From NCBI GenBank assembly GCA_000635535.1, contig JFMF01000001.1, positions 1 through 7,499 of the forward strand: DNA of 7,499 bases. The letters are read 5' to 3'. Both the position numbers and the translations under genes were made by a program. The stretch comes from Prochlorococcus sp. scB243_496M6 (GTDB lineage: Bacteria > Cyanobacteriota > Cyanobacteriia > PCC-6307 > Cyanobiaceae). Below, in pieces: positions 1 through 7,045 of the stretch (positions within the stretch are counted from its first letter, which is position 1; every line of letters begins with the position of its first letter). The notes below the pieces were generated by a model. It worked only from the letters and a program-made list of their open reading frames with translations, was not told the origin of the DNA and did not search any database.

Positions 1-598
1 TTACTACATCATAATTTAGTGGTGGTATGGTTCTATTTTGTTTTGGATTTAGACCTTTTAATATGGCTTTCCTTGCATGAACTGTAAATCTGTCTGCACC
101 AGCATTTGCGATAATTCTTACGAAATTATTCAAATTAACGAAACCATCATTATTGTCTACACCTATTCTGTGTTTGATAGTAACCGGTAAGTTGCAATTA
201 TTTTTTAAGGATTCGATGCATTTTGCTACTTTTTTAGGATCTTTCATAAGTGAAGCGCCAAAATTTCCAGAACAGACCCTTGGACTCGGACAACCAACAT
301 TAAAGTTTATTTCGTCATAACCCCAATCCTGTGCCATTTGGGCAGCCTCTTTAAGGATTTCTGGATCGTCCCCACCAAACTGAATTGATATCGGGTGTTC
401 TTCATCATTAAAATCTAGAAAAATTTCCTTTTTTTTCGTATAAACCAAACTCTGGGCAACAATCATTTCCGTATACAATAGAGCTTTAGAACTGATTTTT
501 CTCATTATCATCCTGAAATGTTTATCAGTACAATCCATCATTGGAGCAATACTTAATTTATGAATATTTTTAATAGAATTGGGTTGAATGAAATTCAT
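1..598 (-). CDS. dusA: tRNA-dihydrouridine synthase, DusA type (3' end cut by window edge)
   Basis: FMN- and NADPH-dependent enzyme that reduces specific uridines to dihydrouridine in the tRNA D-loop, in the cytoplasm. I translated the minus strand from the ATG at 596-598. It gives 199 open codons running off the left edge, so roughly the N-terminal 60% of a ~330-residue family. Visible motifs are the FMN-site start APMMDCTD (18-25), YTEM (42-45), and NVGCPS (100-105) with the expected catalytic Cys103. KHRIG (142-146) and VHARKA (173-178) follow, then GLNPKQNR and IPPL (182-193). The long-loop HARKA..GLxPKxNRxIPPL signature is typical of the DusA subfamily rather than DusB or DusC. It diverges from msrB with only 24 bp between the two start codons, so its promoter probably lies inside or overlaps msrB. 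Family is very likely; the subfamily letter rests on remembered motifs. Confidence 0.93.
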   Translation of the reverse strand, partial: MNFIQPNSIKNIHKLSIAPMMDCTDKHFRMIMRKISSKALLYTEMIVAQSLVYTKKKEIFLDFNDEEHPISIQFGGDDPEILKEAAQMAQDWGYDEINFNVGCPSPRVCSGNFGASLMKDPKKVAKCIESLKNNCNLPVTIKHRIGVDNNDGFVNLNNFVRIIANAGADRFTVHARKAILKGLNPKQNRTIPPLNYDVV

Positions 599-622
599 TA
601 CTTTTTTTTGTGATTTAAATAT

Positions 623-1117
623 ATGAATCAATTTCTATCAAGAAGAGCTTTTATTCTAATTCCTACTATGTCAATCTTAAAAATAATTTTTAAACCCATT
701 CAAGTATTAGCATTTTCACATGCTTCTAAAGAAGAGTGGAATTTCTCAAAAGACCAATGGAAAGCTAGGCTTAGGCCAGAAGTTTATTATATTTTGAGGG
801 AGGAAGGGACTGAAAGAGCTTTTAGCAGCCAATTAAATAATGAGAAAAGAAAAGGGATCTTTCATTGTGCAGGATGCGATTTGCCGCTTTTTTCCTCAGA
901 TAAAAAGTTTGATAGTGGTACAGGATGGCCAAGTTTTTGGGATTCAATTCCAGGATCAGTAGAAACAAAAGTTGATTTTAAGTTAATTGTCCCTAGAACT
1001 GAATATCATTGCTCTAGATGTGGTGGTCATCAAGGTCATGTTTTTAATGATGGACCACTTCCTACTGGCAAAAGATACTGTAACAATGGATTAGCATTAA
1101 GGTTTGTTCCTGACTAA
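623..1117 (+). CDS. msrB: Peptide-methionine (R)-S-oxide reductase MsrB with Tat-like leader
   Basis: Reduces the R epimer of methionine sulfoxide in oxidised proteins. The 164-residue product has a catalytic domain from about residue 38. The zinc site is CAGC (Cys82, Cys85) plus CSRC (Cys130, Cys133). The core shows GTGWPSF (99-105), [12 protein letters not shown] (134-145) and RYCNNG, where Cys153 is the expected catalytic residue. The position often holding a resolving Cys (GCGWPSF) is Thr100 here, so recycling probably does not use that cysteine. Residues 1-34 form an extension with SRRAFI (6-11), a hydrophobic stretch and a possible cleavage after SHA (32-34). This resembles a twin-arginine export signal, although Lys20 and Lys24 in the hydrophobic part are atypical. 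An in-frame TGA at 611-613 rules out a longer form. Met16 (codon at 668) is an alternative start that would remove the RR motif. No clear Shine-Dalgarno is seen. Confidence 0.95.
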   Translation: MNQFLSRRAFILIPTMSILKIIFKPIQVLAFSHASKEEWNFSKDQWKARLRPEVYYILREEGTERAFSSQLNNEKRKGIFHCAGCDLPLFSSDKKFDSGTGWPSFWDSIPGSVETKVDFKLIVPRTEYHCSRCGGHQGHVFNDGPLPTGKRYCNNGLALRFVPD

Positions 1118-1124
1118 ATATTTG

Positions 1125-1148
1125 TGCGGCCTTCCGCAACTTGTTTTG
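1125..1148 (+). terminator. Short GC-rich hairpin after msrB, possible weak terminator
   Basis: Eight bases after the msrB stop, TGCGG (1125-1129) and CCGCA (1134-1138) form a perfect 5-bp GC-rich stem around a CCTT loop. ACTTGTTTTG follows, an imperfect T-rich tail. In sequence this AT-rich, such a stem stands out and probably ends msrB transcription before grpE. The stem is short and the T-run is interrupted, so termination may be partial. It could instead be a structured part of a grpE leader. Confidence 0.4.
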
Positions 1149-1191
1149 TGCATCACTTTATTGGACAATAGTCTTATTAAATTTTAGAAAA

Positions 1192-1911
1192 ATGATTGAA
1201 AATCAATCAGAAAATATTGATAATAAAGAAAATGATCTTTCTGATCAGGATAATACTCTTGTAGATTCATCATCTGCCCAAGAATTAACCACTGAAAGTG
1301 ATGAATTATCTTCTCAAAAAACAGAAGAAATAAATACCGAAGAATTAAAAAATTCTATTTCTAATAATGATGCAAGATTAGAGCAACTAGAAAAAGAGCA
1401 TGAAACATTAAAAAATCAATATGTAAGGATTTCAGCAGATTTTGATAATTTTAGAAAAAGGCAGTCTAGAGATCAGGATGATTTAAAAATTCAACTTGTT
1501 TCAAAGACTTTAACCGCAATACTTCCTATTGTTGATAATTTCGAGAGAGCAAGACAACAACTAAAACCTGAAAGTGAAGAAGCCCAAGCTCTTCATAGAA
1601 GTTATCAAGGATTGTATAAACAATTGGTAGAAGTTTTAAAACAACAGGGAGTATCACCTATGAGAGTTGTTGATCAGCAATTTGATCCAAACTTGCATGA
1701 AGCTGTATTAAGAGAGCCTAGTGAGGAGTTTAAAGAGGATTTTATTATTGAAGAATTGCAGCGAGGTTATCATCTCGAAGGTAAGGTTTTGAGACATGCA
1801 TTGGTTAAGGTTTCTATGGGACCTGGAAAACAAAATTCACAAGAGGAAGTAGAAAAGGATACAGTTGAAGGGGATGTTGATTCAGAGGTAAATACTTCTG
1901 AAAATGAATAA
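1192..1911 (+). CDS. grpE: GrpE, nucleotide-exchange factor for DnaK
   Basis: Homodimeric co-chaperone that releases ADP from DnaK so that the folding cycle can restart; cytoplasmic. I start it at the ATG at 1192 (239 aa). The frame stays open to a TTG at 1141, but those 17 residues look unlike GrpE and would overlap the likely promoter/leader region. Residues 1-55 are acidic, low in complexity and probably disordered. A charged coiled-coil helix follows (about 60-100), containing [10 protein letters not shown] (81-90), and a helical region runs to about 155. The C-terminal beta domain holds FDPNLHEAV (164-172) and the closing signature around [18 protein letters not shown] (191-208), with the conserved Gly, Arg and Pro residues of the family. 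An acidic tail ends it. It is the first gene of the cluster and sits 27 bp before dnaJ. No CIRCE-type heat-shock operator is visible upstream. Confidence 0.96.
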   Translation: MIENQSENIDNKENDLSDQDNTLVDSSSAQELTTESDELSSQKTEEINTEELKNSISNNDARLEQLEKEHETLKNQYVRISADFDNFRKRQSRDQDDLKIQLVSKTLTAILPIVDNFERARQQLKPESEEAQALHRSYQGLYKQLVEVLKQQGVSPMRVVDQQFDPNLHEAVLREPSEEFKEDFIIEELQRGYHLEGKVLRHALVKVSMGPGKQNSQEEVEKDTVEGDVDSEVNTSENE

Positions 1912-1938
1912 ATTCCAAATTTTACTTGAGCATATCTA

Positions 1939-3063
1939 ATGGCTGATTTCTATCAAATACTTGGAGTTTCAAGAAATGCGGATGCGGACACCTTAAAAAA
2001 GGCTTATAGAAAATTAGCAAGACAATACCATCCTGATGTTAATAAAGAACCTGGTGCGGAAGATAAATTTAAAGAAATTGGTAAGGCTTACGAAGCATTA
2101 GCTGATCCTGAAACTAGAGCAAGATATGACCAATTTGGAGAGGCTGGCCTTGGAGGGGCAGCTGGAATGCCTGATATGGGAGATATGGGTGGCTTTGCTG
2201 ATTTATTTGAAACTTTTTTTAATGGTTTTGGTGGGCAAAATCCACAGGGAGGAAGAGCACAAAGAAGAGGCCCTCAACAAGGAGATGATCTAAGGTATGA
2301 CCTTAATGTTGACTTTAAAGATGCAATTTTTGGCCAACAAAGAGAAATTAAAATTCCTCATCTTGAGACATGTGAAGTCTGTAGGGGAACAGGTGCAAAA
2401 GCAGGAACCGGACCCAAAACTTGTTCAACATGTGGTGGAAGTGGACAAGTGAGAAGAGCTACAAGAACACCTTTTGGTAATTTCACACAAGTAGCTGAAT
2501 GTCCTTCATGTAATGGAGCTGGTCAGATAATTGCAGATCCATGTGTAAGTTGCGGCGGTAATGGAGTGAAGCAAGTCAGAAAAAAATTAAGAATTAATAT
2601 TCCTGCGGGAGTTGATACTGGCACTAAATTAAGAGTTTCCGGTGAGGGAAATGTTGGTTTGAAAGGGGGTCCACCCGGAGATCTGTATGTTTTTATAAAG
2701 GTTAAGAATGATCCAAAACTTAAAAGAGATGGTGTGACTATTTACTCTGAAATAGCAGTGAGTTATTTACAGGCTATTTTAGGTGACACTGTTAAAATCA
2801 CAACAGTCGATGGAGATGTTAATTTAAAAATTCCAAGTGGTACGCAGCCAAATACAACTCTTTCACTTGAGAACAAAGGGGTACCTAGACTTGGTAATCC
2901 AGTTGCGAGAGGAAATCATGAAGTTTTAGTAAAGGTAAAATTACCAACTCGTATAACCGATGAAGAAAGAGAGCTTTTAGAGGGTTTAGCTTCTCAATAT
3001 TCAGATAAAAATATTAATTCCAGTAGTGGACTTTTTAGTAAATTATTTGGTAAAGAATCTTAA
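1939..3063 (+). CDS. dnaJ: DnaJ, Hsp40 co-chaperone (class I, full domain set)
   Basis: J-protein that delivers unfolded clients to DnaK and stimulates its ATPase. The 374-residue product has the full class I layout. The J domain (1-70) carries the HPD motif at 31-33. A Gly/Met/Phe-rich linker (about 70-110) contains repeated MGD/MGG and FNGFGG segments. The zinc-finger domain has four CxxCxGxG repeats at Cys145/148, Cys162/165, Cys188/191 and Cys202/205, all intact. The C-terminal substrate-binding beta domains cover about 215-340, with a short dimerisation/tail region ending in LFSKLFGK. The ATG at 1939 is immediately followed by the expected DFYQILGV. Only weak Shine-Dalgarno character is visible (GAG at 1928-1930). 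The stop TAA shares its last base with the next start (TAATG), implying translational coupling. dnaK itself is not in the window. Confidence 0.98.
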   Translation: MADFYQILGVSRNADADTLKKAYRKLARQYHPDVNKEPGAEDKFKEIGKAYEALADPETRARYDQFGEAGLGGAAGMPDMGDMGGFADLFETFFNGFGGQNPQGGRAQRRGPQQGDDLRYDLNVDFKDAIFGQQREIKIPHLETCEVCRGTGAKAGTGPKTCSTCGGSGQVRRATRTPFGNFTQVAECPSCNGAGQIIADPCVSCGGNGVKQVRKKLRINIPAGVDTGTKLRVSGEGNVGLKGGPPGDLYVFIKVKNDPKLKRDGVTIYSEIAVSYLQAILGDTVKITTVDGDVNLKIPSGTQPNTTLSLENKGVPRLGNPVARGNHEVLVKVKLPTRITDEERELLEGLASQYSDKNINSSSGLFSKLFGKES

Positions 3064-3293
3064 TGACATCCTTAAAGCATTTGGATCTGAAATTTGTTCC
3101 ATGTCCTTTAAATGTTGTCAAGATCAAATTGGCTTTGGAGAAGTTATCTAAAAACGAACAACTTATTGTTGAAATAGATAAAGGTGAACCAGAAGAAATG
3201 GTATTAAACAATTTAAAAGAAATGGGATGTATGTTTAAACAAATCAAAGAAAATGAAAAATTTATAAAAATAAAAATATTGAATGAAAACTAA
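3063..3293 (+). CDS. TusA/SirA-family small sulfurtransferase-like protein
   Basis: A 76-residue protein with the two-layer alpha/beta TusA-family pattern. A short strand (LDLKFV, 7-12) leads into PCPLNVVK (13-20), followed by a helix, the LIVEID strand (34-39), the turn GEPEEM and a second helix with a strand. Family members carry persulfide sulfur on the Cys of a CPxP motif. Here Cys14 is present, but the motif reads CPLN, lacking the second Pro of classical TusA. The residue pattern after it (LNVVK..LALEKL) resembles TusA-like proteins encoded next to dnaJ in cyanobacteria, as I remember them. A second Cys56 (EMGCMFK) may or may not take part. It overlaps dnaJ by 1 nt and rsgA by 11 nt, so it is probably translated from the same mRNA. 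A role in tRNA thiolation cannot be claimed from sequence; the sulfur partner is unknown. Confidence 0.85.
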   Translation: MTSLKHLDLKFVPCPLNVVKIKLALEKLSKNEQLIVEIDKGEPEEMVLNNLKEMGCMFKQIKENEKFIKIKILNEN

Positions 3294-4200
3294 TAGCAAA
3301 TATTTAGGTTTAGTTACGAAAAAATTTAATGATTTTTTTTTAGTTGATTTAAAAAGTCAAGAATACTCCGGAAATAATGAGAAATTTTTATGTAAGGTTA
3401 AGAAGTCTATAAATTTCAAGGATCAATTTATGTATGTTGGAGACGTAGTAGGGATTGAAAAAATTGATTTCAAAAGTAAACGCGCAGTAATAACAAGTCT
3501 AAAAAAAAGAAAAAATCTTTTAGTTAGACCCTCAGTAGCAAATATTTCTAACATATACATTACTTTTTCCGTTGAAGAGCCAGATTTAAATTTATCTCAA
3601 GTTAATAGGTTTTTGATCTCAGCAGAATCAATGGGAGTTGAAGTCTCATTAGTTTTGACAAAGTGTGATTTAATTTCTGATAAAAGAAGATCATACTTAC
3701 TTAATAAATTTGAGAAATGGGGGTATCAAGTAATTACTTTAAATTTACAGAAATCTGATTGCTTTAAAAATTTATTAGCTCAGTTAAAGCAAAAAGAATG
3801 TTCAATTTTTATGGGCCCATCCGGAGTAGGTAAAACTACTTTGCTAAATATGATTATTCCAGGTCTTCAAAATAGTACTGCTCCAGTTTCCAGCAAAATT
3901 AAGAGAGGAAAAAATACTACTCGAAATGTTGAGTTATTTTCTATATCGAATCAAAGTTACATTGTGGATACTCCTGGATTTAATATGCAACCTCTAGAGG
4001 TTGATATTAAGTTGTTACCAAATCTTTATTCCGAAATACATAAACAGATAATCGAAGAAGGAATAAAATGTAAATTTCGCAATTGCTTACATTTAAACGA
4101 TGAGGGCTGTAATTTAAATAAATCCTTTGAAAGATATTCTTTTTATAAAGAAATGATTGAGTCTTCTAAGAGTCATTATTATCAAAACCAGGAAGATTAA
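3283..4200 (+). CDS. rsgA: RsgA (YjeQ/EngC), ribosome small-subunit biogenesis GTPase
   Basis: Circularly permuted GTPase that binds the maturing 30S subunit, helps release assembly factors and checks the decoding region. The 305-residue product begins with an OB-fold-like RNA-binding region (about 1-75), followed by the linker motif RPSVANIS (82-89). The G motifs come in permuted order: G4 is TKCD (126-129), G1 is GPSGVGKT (178-185), the G2 region is RGKNTTR (208-214), and G3 is DTPGF (229-233). The C-terminal zinc knuckle is Cys263-x4-Cys268-x-His270-x5-Cys276, exactly as in the family. It starts inside the preceding TusA-like gene (11-nt overlap). Its last 35 nt overlap the 3' end of the convergent ybaB. 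Length is normal for the family. Confidence 0.97.
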   Translation: MKTNSKYLGLVTKKFNDFFLVDLKSQEYSGNNEKFLCKVKKSINFKDQFMYVGDVVGIEKIDFKSKRAVITSLKKRKNLLVRPSVANISNIYITFSVEEPDLNLSQVNRFLISAESMGVEVSLVLTKCDLISDKRRSYLLNKFEKWGYQVITLNLQKSDCFKNLLAQLKQKECSIFMGPSGVGKTTLLNMIIPGLQNSTAPVSSKIKRGKNTTRNVELFSISNQSYIVDTPGFNMQPLEVDIKLLPNLYSEIHKQIIEEGIKCKFRNCLHLNDEGCNLNKSFERYSFYKEMIESSKSHYYQNQED

Positions 4201-4516
4201 GATTTAATCCACCAGTTAAATCATTCATTCTTTCTTTCATAGTTGTAGTTGATAATTCATGAGCTTTTTGAATAGCTTGTAAAATATTTTGCTCTATTTT
4301 TTCTTTATTTGCATTTAAAATATTTTCTTGTACTTCTACCTTTAAAGGAAGTTGGTTTCCACTTATCCAGACTTTTATCATTTCATCATCACTTTTCCCT
4401 TCAATCTCCATATTTTCAAGTTCATCTTGTAATTTTTGAGCATCTTGTTGAATTTGTTTCGCTTTTTTAAAAGCTTCTGTAAGTTGTCCAAAGTTAGGAA
4501 GTCCAAAACCCGCCAT
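4166..4516 (-). CDS. ebfC: YbaB/EbfC-family nucleoid-associated protein
   Basis: Small DNA-binding protein of the YbaB/EbfC family, which forms dimers and binds DNA as a nucleoid-associated factor; it is often annotated only as a hypothetical protein. The 116-residue product starts [10 protein letters not shown] and has a long N-terminal helix with K/Q-rich coiled-coil character (about 13-36). A beta region follows, with the pattern [14 protein letters not shown] (49-62) matching the family's central sheet. A second helix (about 72-102) ends in [10 protein letters not shown], close to the family's common C-terminal motif. It is the last gene of the murC-murB-ybaB operon, 17 bp after murB. Its stop lies inside the rsgA coding region on the other strand, so any terminator for this operon must lie within rsgA. 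Asn/Asp-rich C-terminal residues come from the overlapping part. Confidence 0.92.
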   Translation of the reverse strand: MAGFGLPNFGQLTEAFKKAKQIQQDAQKLQDELENMEIEGKSDDEMIKVWISGNQLPLKVEVQENILNANKEKIEQNILQAIQKAHELSTTTMKERMNDLTGGLNLNLPGFDNNDS

Positions 4517-4533
4517 TTTGTAAAAAAGTGTCT

Positions 4534-5427
4534 TTAGTTAGGATAATCAAAACCAATCATTCTTACTTCCGGTTGCAAGAAAATTCCTTTTTTTTGTAGT
4601 ACTTTTTGTTGAATTACTGTTATTAATTCATAAATATCTTTTGAACTTGCTGAAGAAGTGTTAATTATAAAATTTGAATGTATTGTAGAAATCTCAGCAC
4701 CACCAATTTTAAATCCTTTCAAACCCATATCATCAATTAATTTTGCTGCATAATTATTTGCAGGATTTTTAAAAACACTACCAAAACTAGGTTGATGATA
4801 TGGTTGTGTTTCTGTTTTTGATTTAAGGTTATTTTTGGTTGTTTGAATTAATTGTTCTAGATTCCCATTAGGCTCAAAATATAGTCTTGCACTAATAATT
4901 GTTAAATCATTTTTTTGAAAAGAGCTAAATCTATACTCAAAATTAATATCTTTTTTTTCAATTTCAAGTTTTTCATGTGTTTTATTATTTATAACTTTTA
5001 CGGAAATAAGATTTTTTGCTAGCGATAAATTGCCGGTTCCAGCATTCATATAAATTGCTCCTCCTAATGTTCCTGGAATCCCTACAGCCCATTCCCCTCC
5101 TTGCAATCCAGTTTTAGCAAGAGAATTAGATAATGTTGGGAGCATTACACCTGCTTCCGCTTCAACAATTCCTGAATATGGCTCTACCTTTAACGATTTC
5201 AATTTTTTTGTACACACAACTAAGCCCTCTATGAAAATATTATTTATTAAAAGATTTGAACCTGCGCCAATTATTTGACATCTTTTTTTGTTTAAATTAG
5301 CCCATTTCAATAGATATGAAAGTTCTTCAATGCTTCTTGGCTCAGCAAAATATTCAGCTATTCCTCCCACTTTTATAGTTGTATAACTACTTAAATTACA
5401 GTTTTCAGAAAAAATCTTTTTATTCAT
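4534..5427 (-). CDS. murB: MurB, UDP-N-acetylenolpyruvoylglucosamine reductase
   Basis: FAD-dependent, NADPH-using enzyme that reduces enolpyruvyl-UDP-GlcNAc to UDP-N-acetylmuramic acid, the second committed cytoplasmic step of peptidoglycan synthesis. The 297-residue product contains the FAD-binding segments GGIAEYF (21-27), GAGSNLL (54-60) and [15 protein letters not shown] (116-130). The YRFSSF segment (165-170) supplies the conserved Arg166. GSVFKNP (216-222) has Ser217 at the expected proton-donor position. LQPEVRMIG (284-292) has Glu287 where the family's conserved catalytic Glu sits. The compact length is closer to the shorter type II MurBs than to the E. coli enzyme. It starts at the ATG at 5425-5427, 15 bp downstream of murC. 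Consecutive pathway steps encoded together support an operon. Confidence 0.97.
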   Translation of the reverse strand: MNKKIFSENCNLSSYTTIKVGGIAEYFAEPRSIEELSYLLKWANLNKKRCQIIGAGSNLLINNIFIEGLVVCTKKLKSLKVEPYSGIVEAEAGVMLPTLSNSLAKTGLQGGEWAVGIPGTLGGAIYMNAGTGNLSLAKNLISVKVINNKTHEKLEIEKKDINFEYRFSSFQKNDLTIISARLYFEPNGNLEQLIQTTKNNLKSKTETQPYHQPSFGSVFKNPANNYAAKLIDDMGLKGFKIGGAEISTIHSNFIINTSSASSKDIYELITVIQQKVLQKKGIFLQPEVRMIGFDYPN

Positions 5428-5442
5428 AAATTAGTTATTTAT

Positions 5443-6852
5443 TTAAATTGTTTTTTTATTTAAAATTGACCAGAAATTATGACAATCACCAGCTCCCATA
5501 TTCAAAATTAAATCTCCTTTTTGAGTTAATTCGTAAAAATTCTTTGCAACTTCATAATAATTTTTTATGAAACTAACATTTTTATTTTTTTTATAAATCA
5601 GATCAGTGATAATTTTGGAAGTAATTTTATCCTCGTTTCCTTCTCCTGCTCCATAAATACTGGTTACATAAATAACATCTGCTTTTGATAATTCTTCAGC
5701 GAATTCTTTAGTAAATTGCTTTACTCGAGAGTATCTATGAGGTTGAAATATAGCTATTAATCTACTTTTTTGACATTCATTTTTATTTTTTTGCTGAATA
5801 AATAATCTTCCTAACTTAATCGTCTCTTTTATTTCGTTTGGGTGATGAGCATAATCATCATATAGACTTCTTTCATTTATTTGGCCTCTGAATTCAAATC
5901 TTTTTTTTGGTAGTTTCAGATATTTAATATTTTTCTTAATTTCTAAAAAATCTACTCCTAGCATTCTTGAAGCTGCTATTGCTGCAGTTACATTAGATAG
6001 ATTATGTAATCCTGGAATTGGAATATTTAAACTACTAATAAAATTTCCATATTCATAATAATTTCCAATTGTATACTTTGAATTAATTTCAGTAGGGATA
6101 ATTGCATAAGCTACGTTTTTGGCCGTAGTGTTTGACCACTTATGATTTGAATAAAAATTATTTCTTGAGGTTTTACAATCAAAATTAAGTAATAATTTTT
6201 TAGAATTTATAGCGAAACTTTTAAAAGAAGATATGACATCACTTAAATCAGAAAAGTGATCGCAATGATCAAAATCAATGTTATTGATTATTCCAATATC
6301 AGATTTATATTTGCTAATTGTTCCATCAGATTCATCAACTTCAGCTACTAAGTATTTTGTATTTTCTAAATGACAATTGGAATTGTAGATAGGAATTATT
6401 CCTCCAGTTATTGAAGAAGAATTATTTGTACATAACTCAAGTATTGTAGAAAGAAATGTACTGGTTGAAGTTTTTCCGTGGCTGCCTGCTACCGCCAATG
6501 CAGTGTAAGTGCGCATTAGCATTGCAAGTATTTCTGAGCGATGTTTTATTGATAAATTTTTCTTTCTGGAGTACGAAAATTCTTCATTTTCTGGCTTGAT
6601 CGCGGAACTTACTACAAAATTAATCAATTTGTTGTTAAATTTTGAAATAACAAATTCGATATTTTGCCGAACTTGAGACGTAAAGATTACTGCACCTAAT
6701 TTCTCTAATTTATTAGTTTCATCGTTTTTAACTAAATCAGATCCTGAAACTGAACAACCTTTTTTAAGTAAACCCATTGCTAATGCTGACATCCCAATAC
6801 CTCCAATCCCAATAAAATGAAAATGACTTTTCAACAGTAATTCTTTATCCAA
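5443..6852 (-). CDS. murC: MurC, UDP-N-acetylmuramate--L-alanine ligase
   Basis: ATP-dependent Mur ligase that adds the first amino acid, L-alanine, to UDP-MurNAc, using the product of the neighbouring murB. The 469-residue product shows the N-terminal UDP-binding Rossmann motif FIGIGGIGMSALA (13-25). The P-loop is GSHGKTSTS (123-131), and EVDESDG (171-177) and NIDFDH (191-196) follow in the ATPase domain. Ligand-binding motifs are GLHN (281-284), DYAHHP (333-338), FQPHRYSR (369-376) and GAGD (453-456). The start codon is TTG (6850-6852). An in-frame TAA lies only one codon further upstream, so no upstream ATG exists in this frame. The next ATG is Met21, inside the glycine loop. Leu6 (CTG) or Leu7 (TTG) are the only plausible alternatives. 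It is probably first in the murC-murB-ybaB operon, transcribed from the AT-rich region shared with gap2. Confidence 0.96.
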   Translation of the reverse strand: MDKELLLKSHFHFIGIGGIGMSALAMGLLKKGCSVSGSDLVKNDETNKLEKLGAVIFTSQVRQNIEFVISKFNNKLINFVVSSAIKPENEEFSYSRKKNLSIKHRSEILAMLMRTYTALAVAGSHGKTSTSTFLSTILELCTNNSSSITGGIIPIYNSNCHLENTKYLVAEVDESDGTISKYKSDIGIINNIDFDHCDHFSDLSDVISSFKSFAINSKKLLLNFDCKTSRNNFYSNHKWSNTTAKNVAYAIIPTEINSKYTIGNYYEYGNFISSLNIPIPGLHNLSNVTAAIAASRMLGVDFLEIKKNIKYLKLPKKRFEFRGQINERSLYDDYAHHPNEIKETIKLGRLFIQQKNKNECQKSRLIAIFQPHRYSRVKQFTKEFAEELSKADVIYVTSIYGAGEGNEDKITSKIITDLIYKKNKNVSFIKNYYEVAKNFYELTQKGDLILNMGAGDCHNFWSILNKKTI

Positions 6853-6910
6853 TTTTTATCTTTTACTTCAATCAAAATAACTTCTAAGTAAAATTTTGCT
6901 ATTTTTTCTT

Positions 6911-6930
6911 AAAAAAAAATGTTTTTTTTT
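6911..6930. repeat. A9-TG-T9 palindromic A/T tract
   Basis: Nine A (6911-6919), TG (6920-6921), then nine T (6922-6930), flanked by further T- and A-rich runs. Such tracts form rigid or bent DNA and can act as UP-type promoter elements. At this base composition long A/T runs also arise by chance and by slippage. It is 70-90 bp upstream of the proposed gap2 -10 and 60-80 bp upstream of the murC start. The structure is certain; any function is conjecture. Confidence 0.6.
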
Positions 6931-6980
6931 CTTGAATTAATACAAAACTAGACTTATTTGCTTAATAAATCAAAAAAACC

Positions 6981-7009
6981 TTACGTTATTGCACAAAATT
7001 CAGTATGAT
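6981..7009 (+). promoter_or_regulatory. Candidate gap2 promoter (-10 TATGAT)
   Basis: TATGAT at 7004-7009 matches the TATAAT consensus at five of six positions and lies 36 bp before the gap2 ATG, leaving a leader of about 30 nt. The hexamer 17 bp upstream, TTACGT (6981-6986), is a poor -35 match. That fits cyanobacterial promoters that rely mainly on the -10 element. No NtcA-type GTA-N8-TAC site was seen. Confidence 0.45.
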
Positions 7010-7045
7010 CAGCAACTTAGGTTAATCATTTAGAAATTATTAGTT

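Larger units (their letters stand above)
6853..7045. other. Divergent murC/gap2 intergenic region
   Basis: This 193-bp, very AT-rich gap is the largest non-coding stretch in the window and must hold promoters for the leftward murC operon and rightward gap2. It contains long homopolymer runs (A9 then T9 around 6911-6930) and one good -10-like element near gap2. I found no convincing murC -10/-35 pair: several AT-rich hexamers could serve, but none stands out. No small ORF or strong hairpin is evident. Confidence 0.8.

Noticed and set aside
1141..1191. 17-residue N-terminal extension of GrpE from a TTG codon
   Set aside because: The added residues are hydrophobic and unlike the acidic GrpE N-terminus, the codon is TTG, and a well-placed ATG at 1192 gives a normal 239-residue protein.
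1118..1191. CIRCE or another heat-shock operator upstream of grpE
   Set aside because: I looked for the TTAGCACTC-N9-GAGTGCTAA inverted repeat and saw nothing similar; no convincing -35/-10 pair stood out either.
3035..3247. 70-codon open frame on the minus strand opposite the TusA-like gene
   Set aside because: It lies antisense to a recognisable coding gene and the end of dnaJ, has no family resemblance, and looks like a by-product of base composition.
6954..6970. TTATT-TGCTT-AATAA style inverted repeat upstream of gap2
   Set aside because: The stem is only about five A/T pairs, which is expected by chance in such AT-rich sequence, and it has no T-run or neighbouring feature to support a role.
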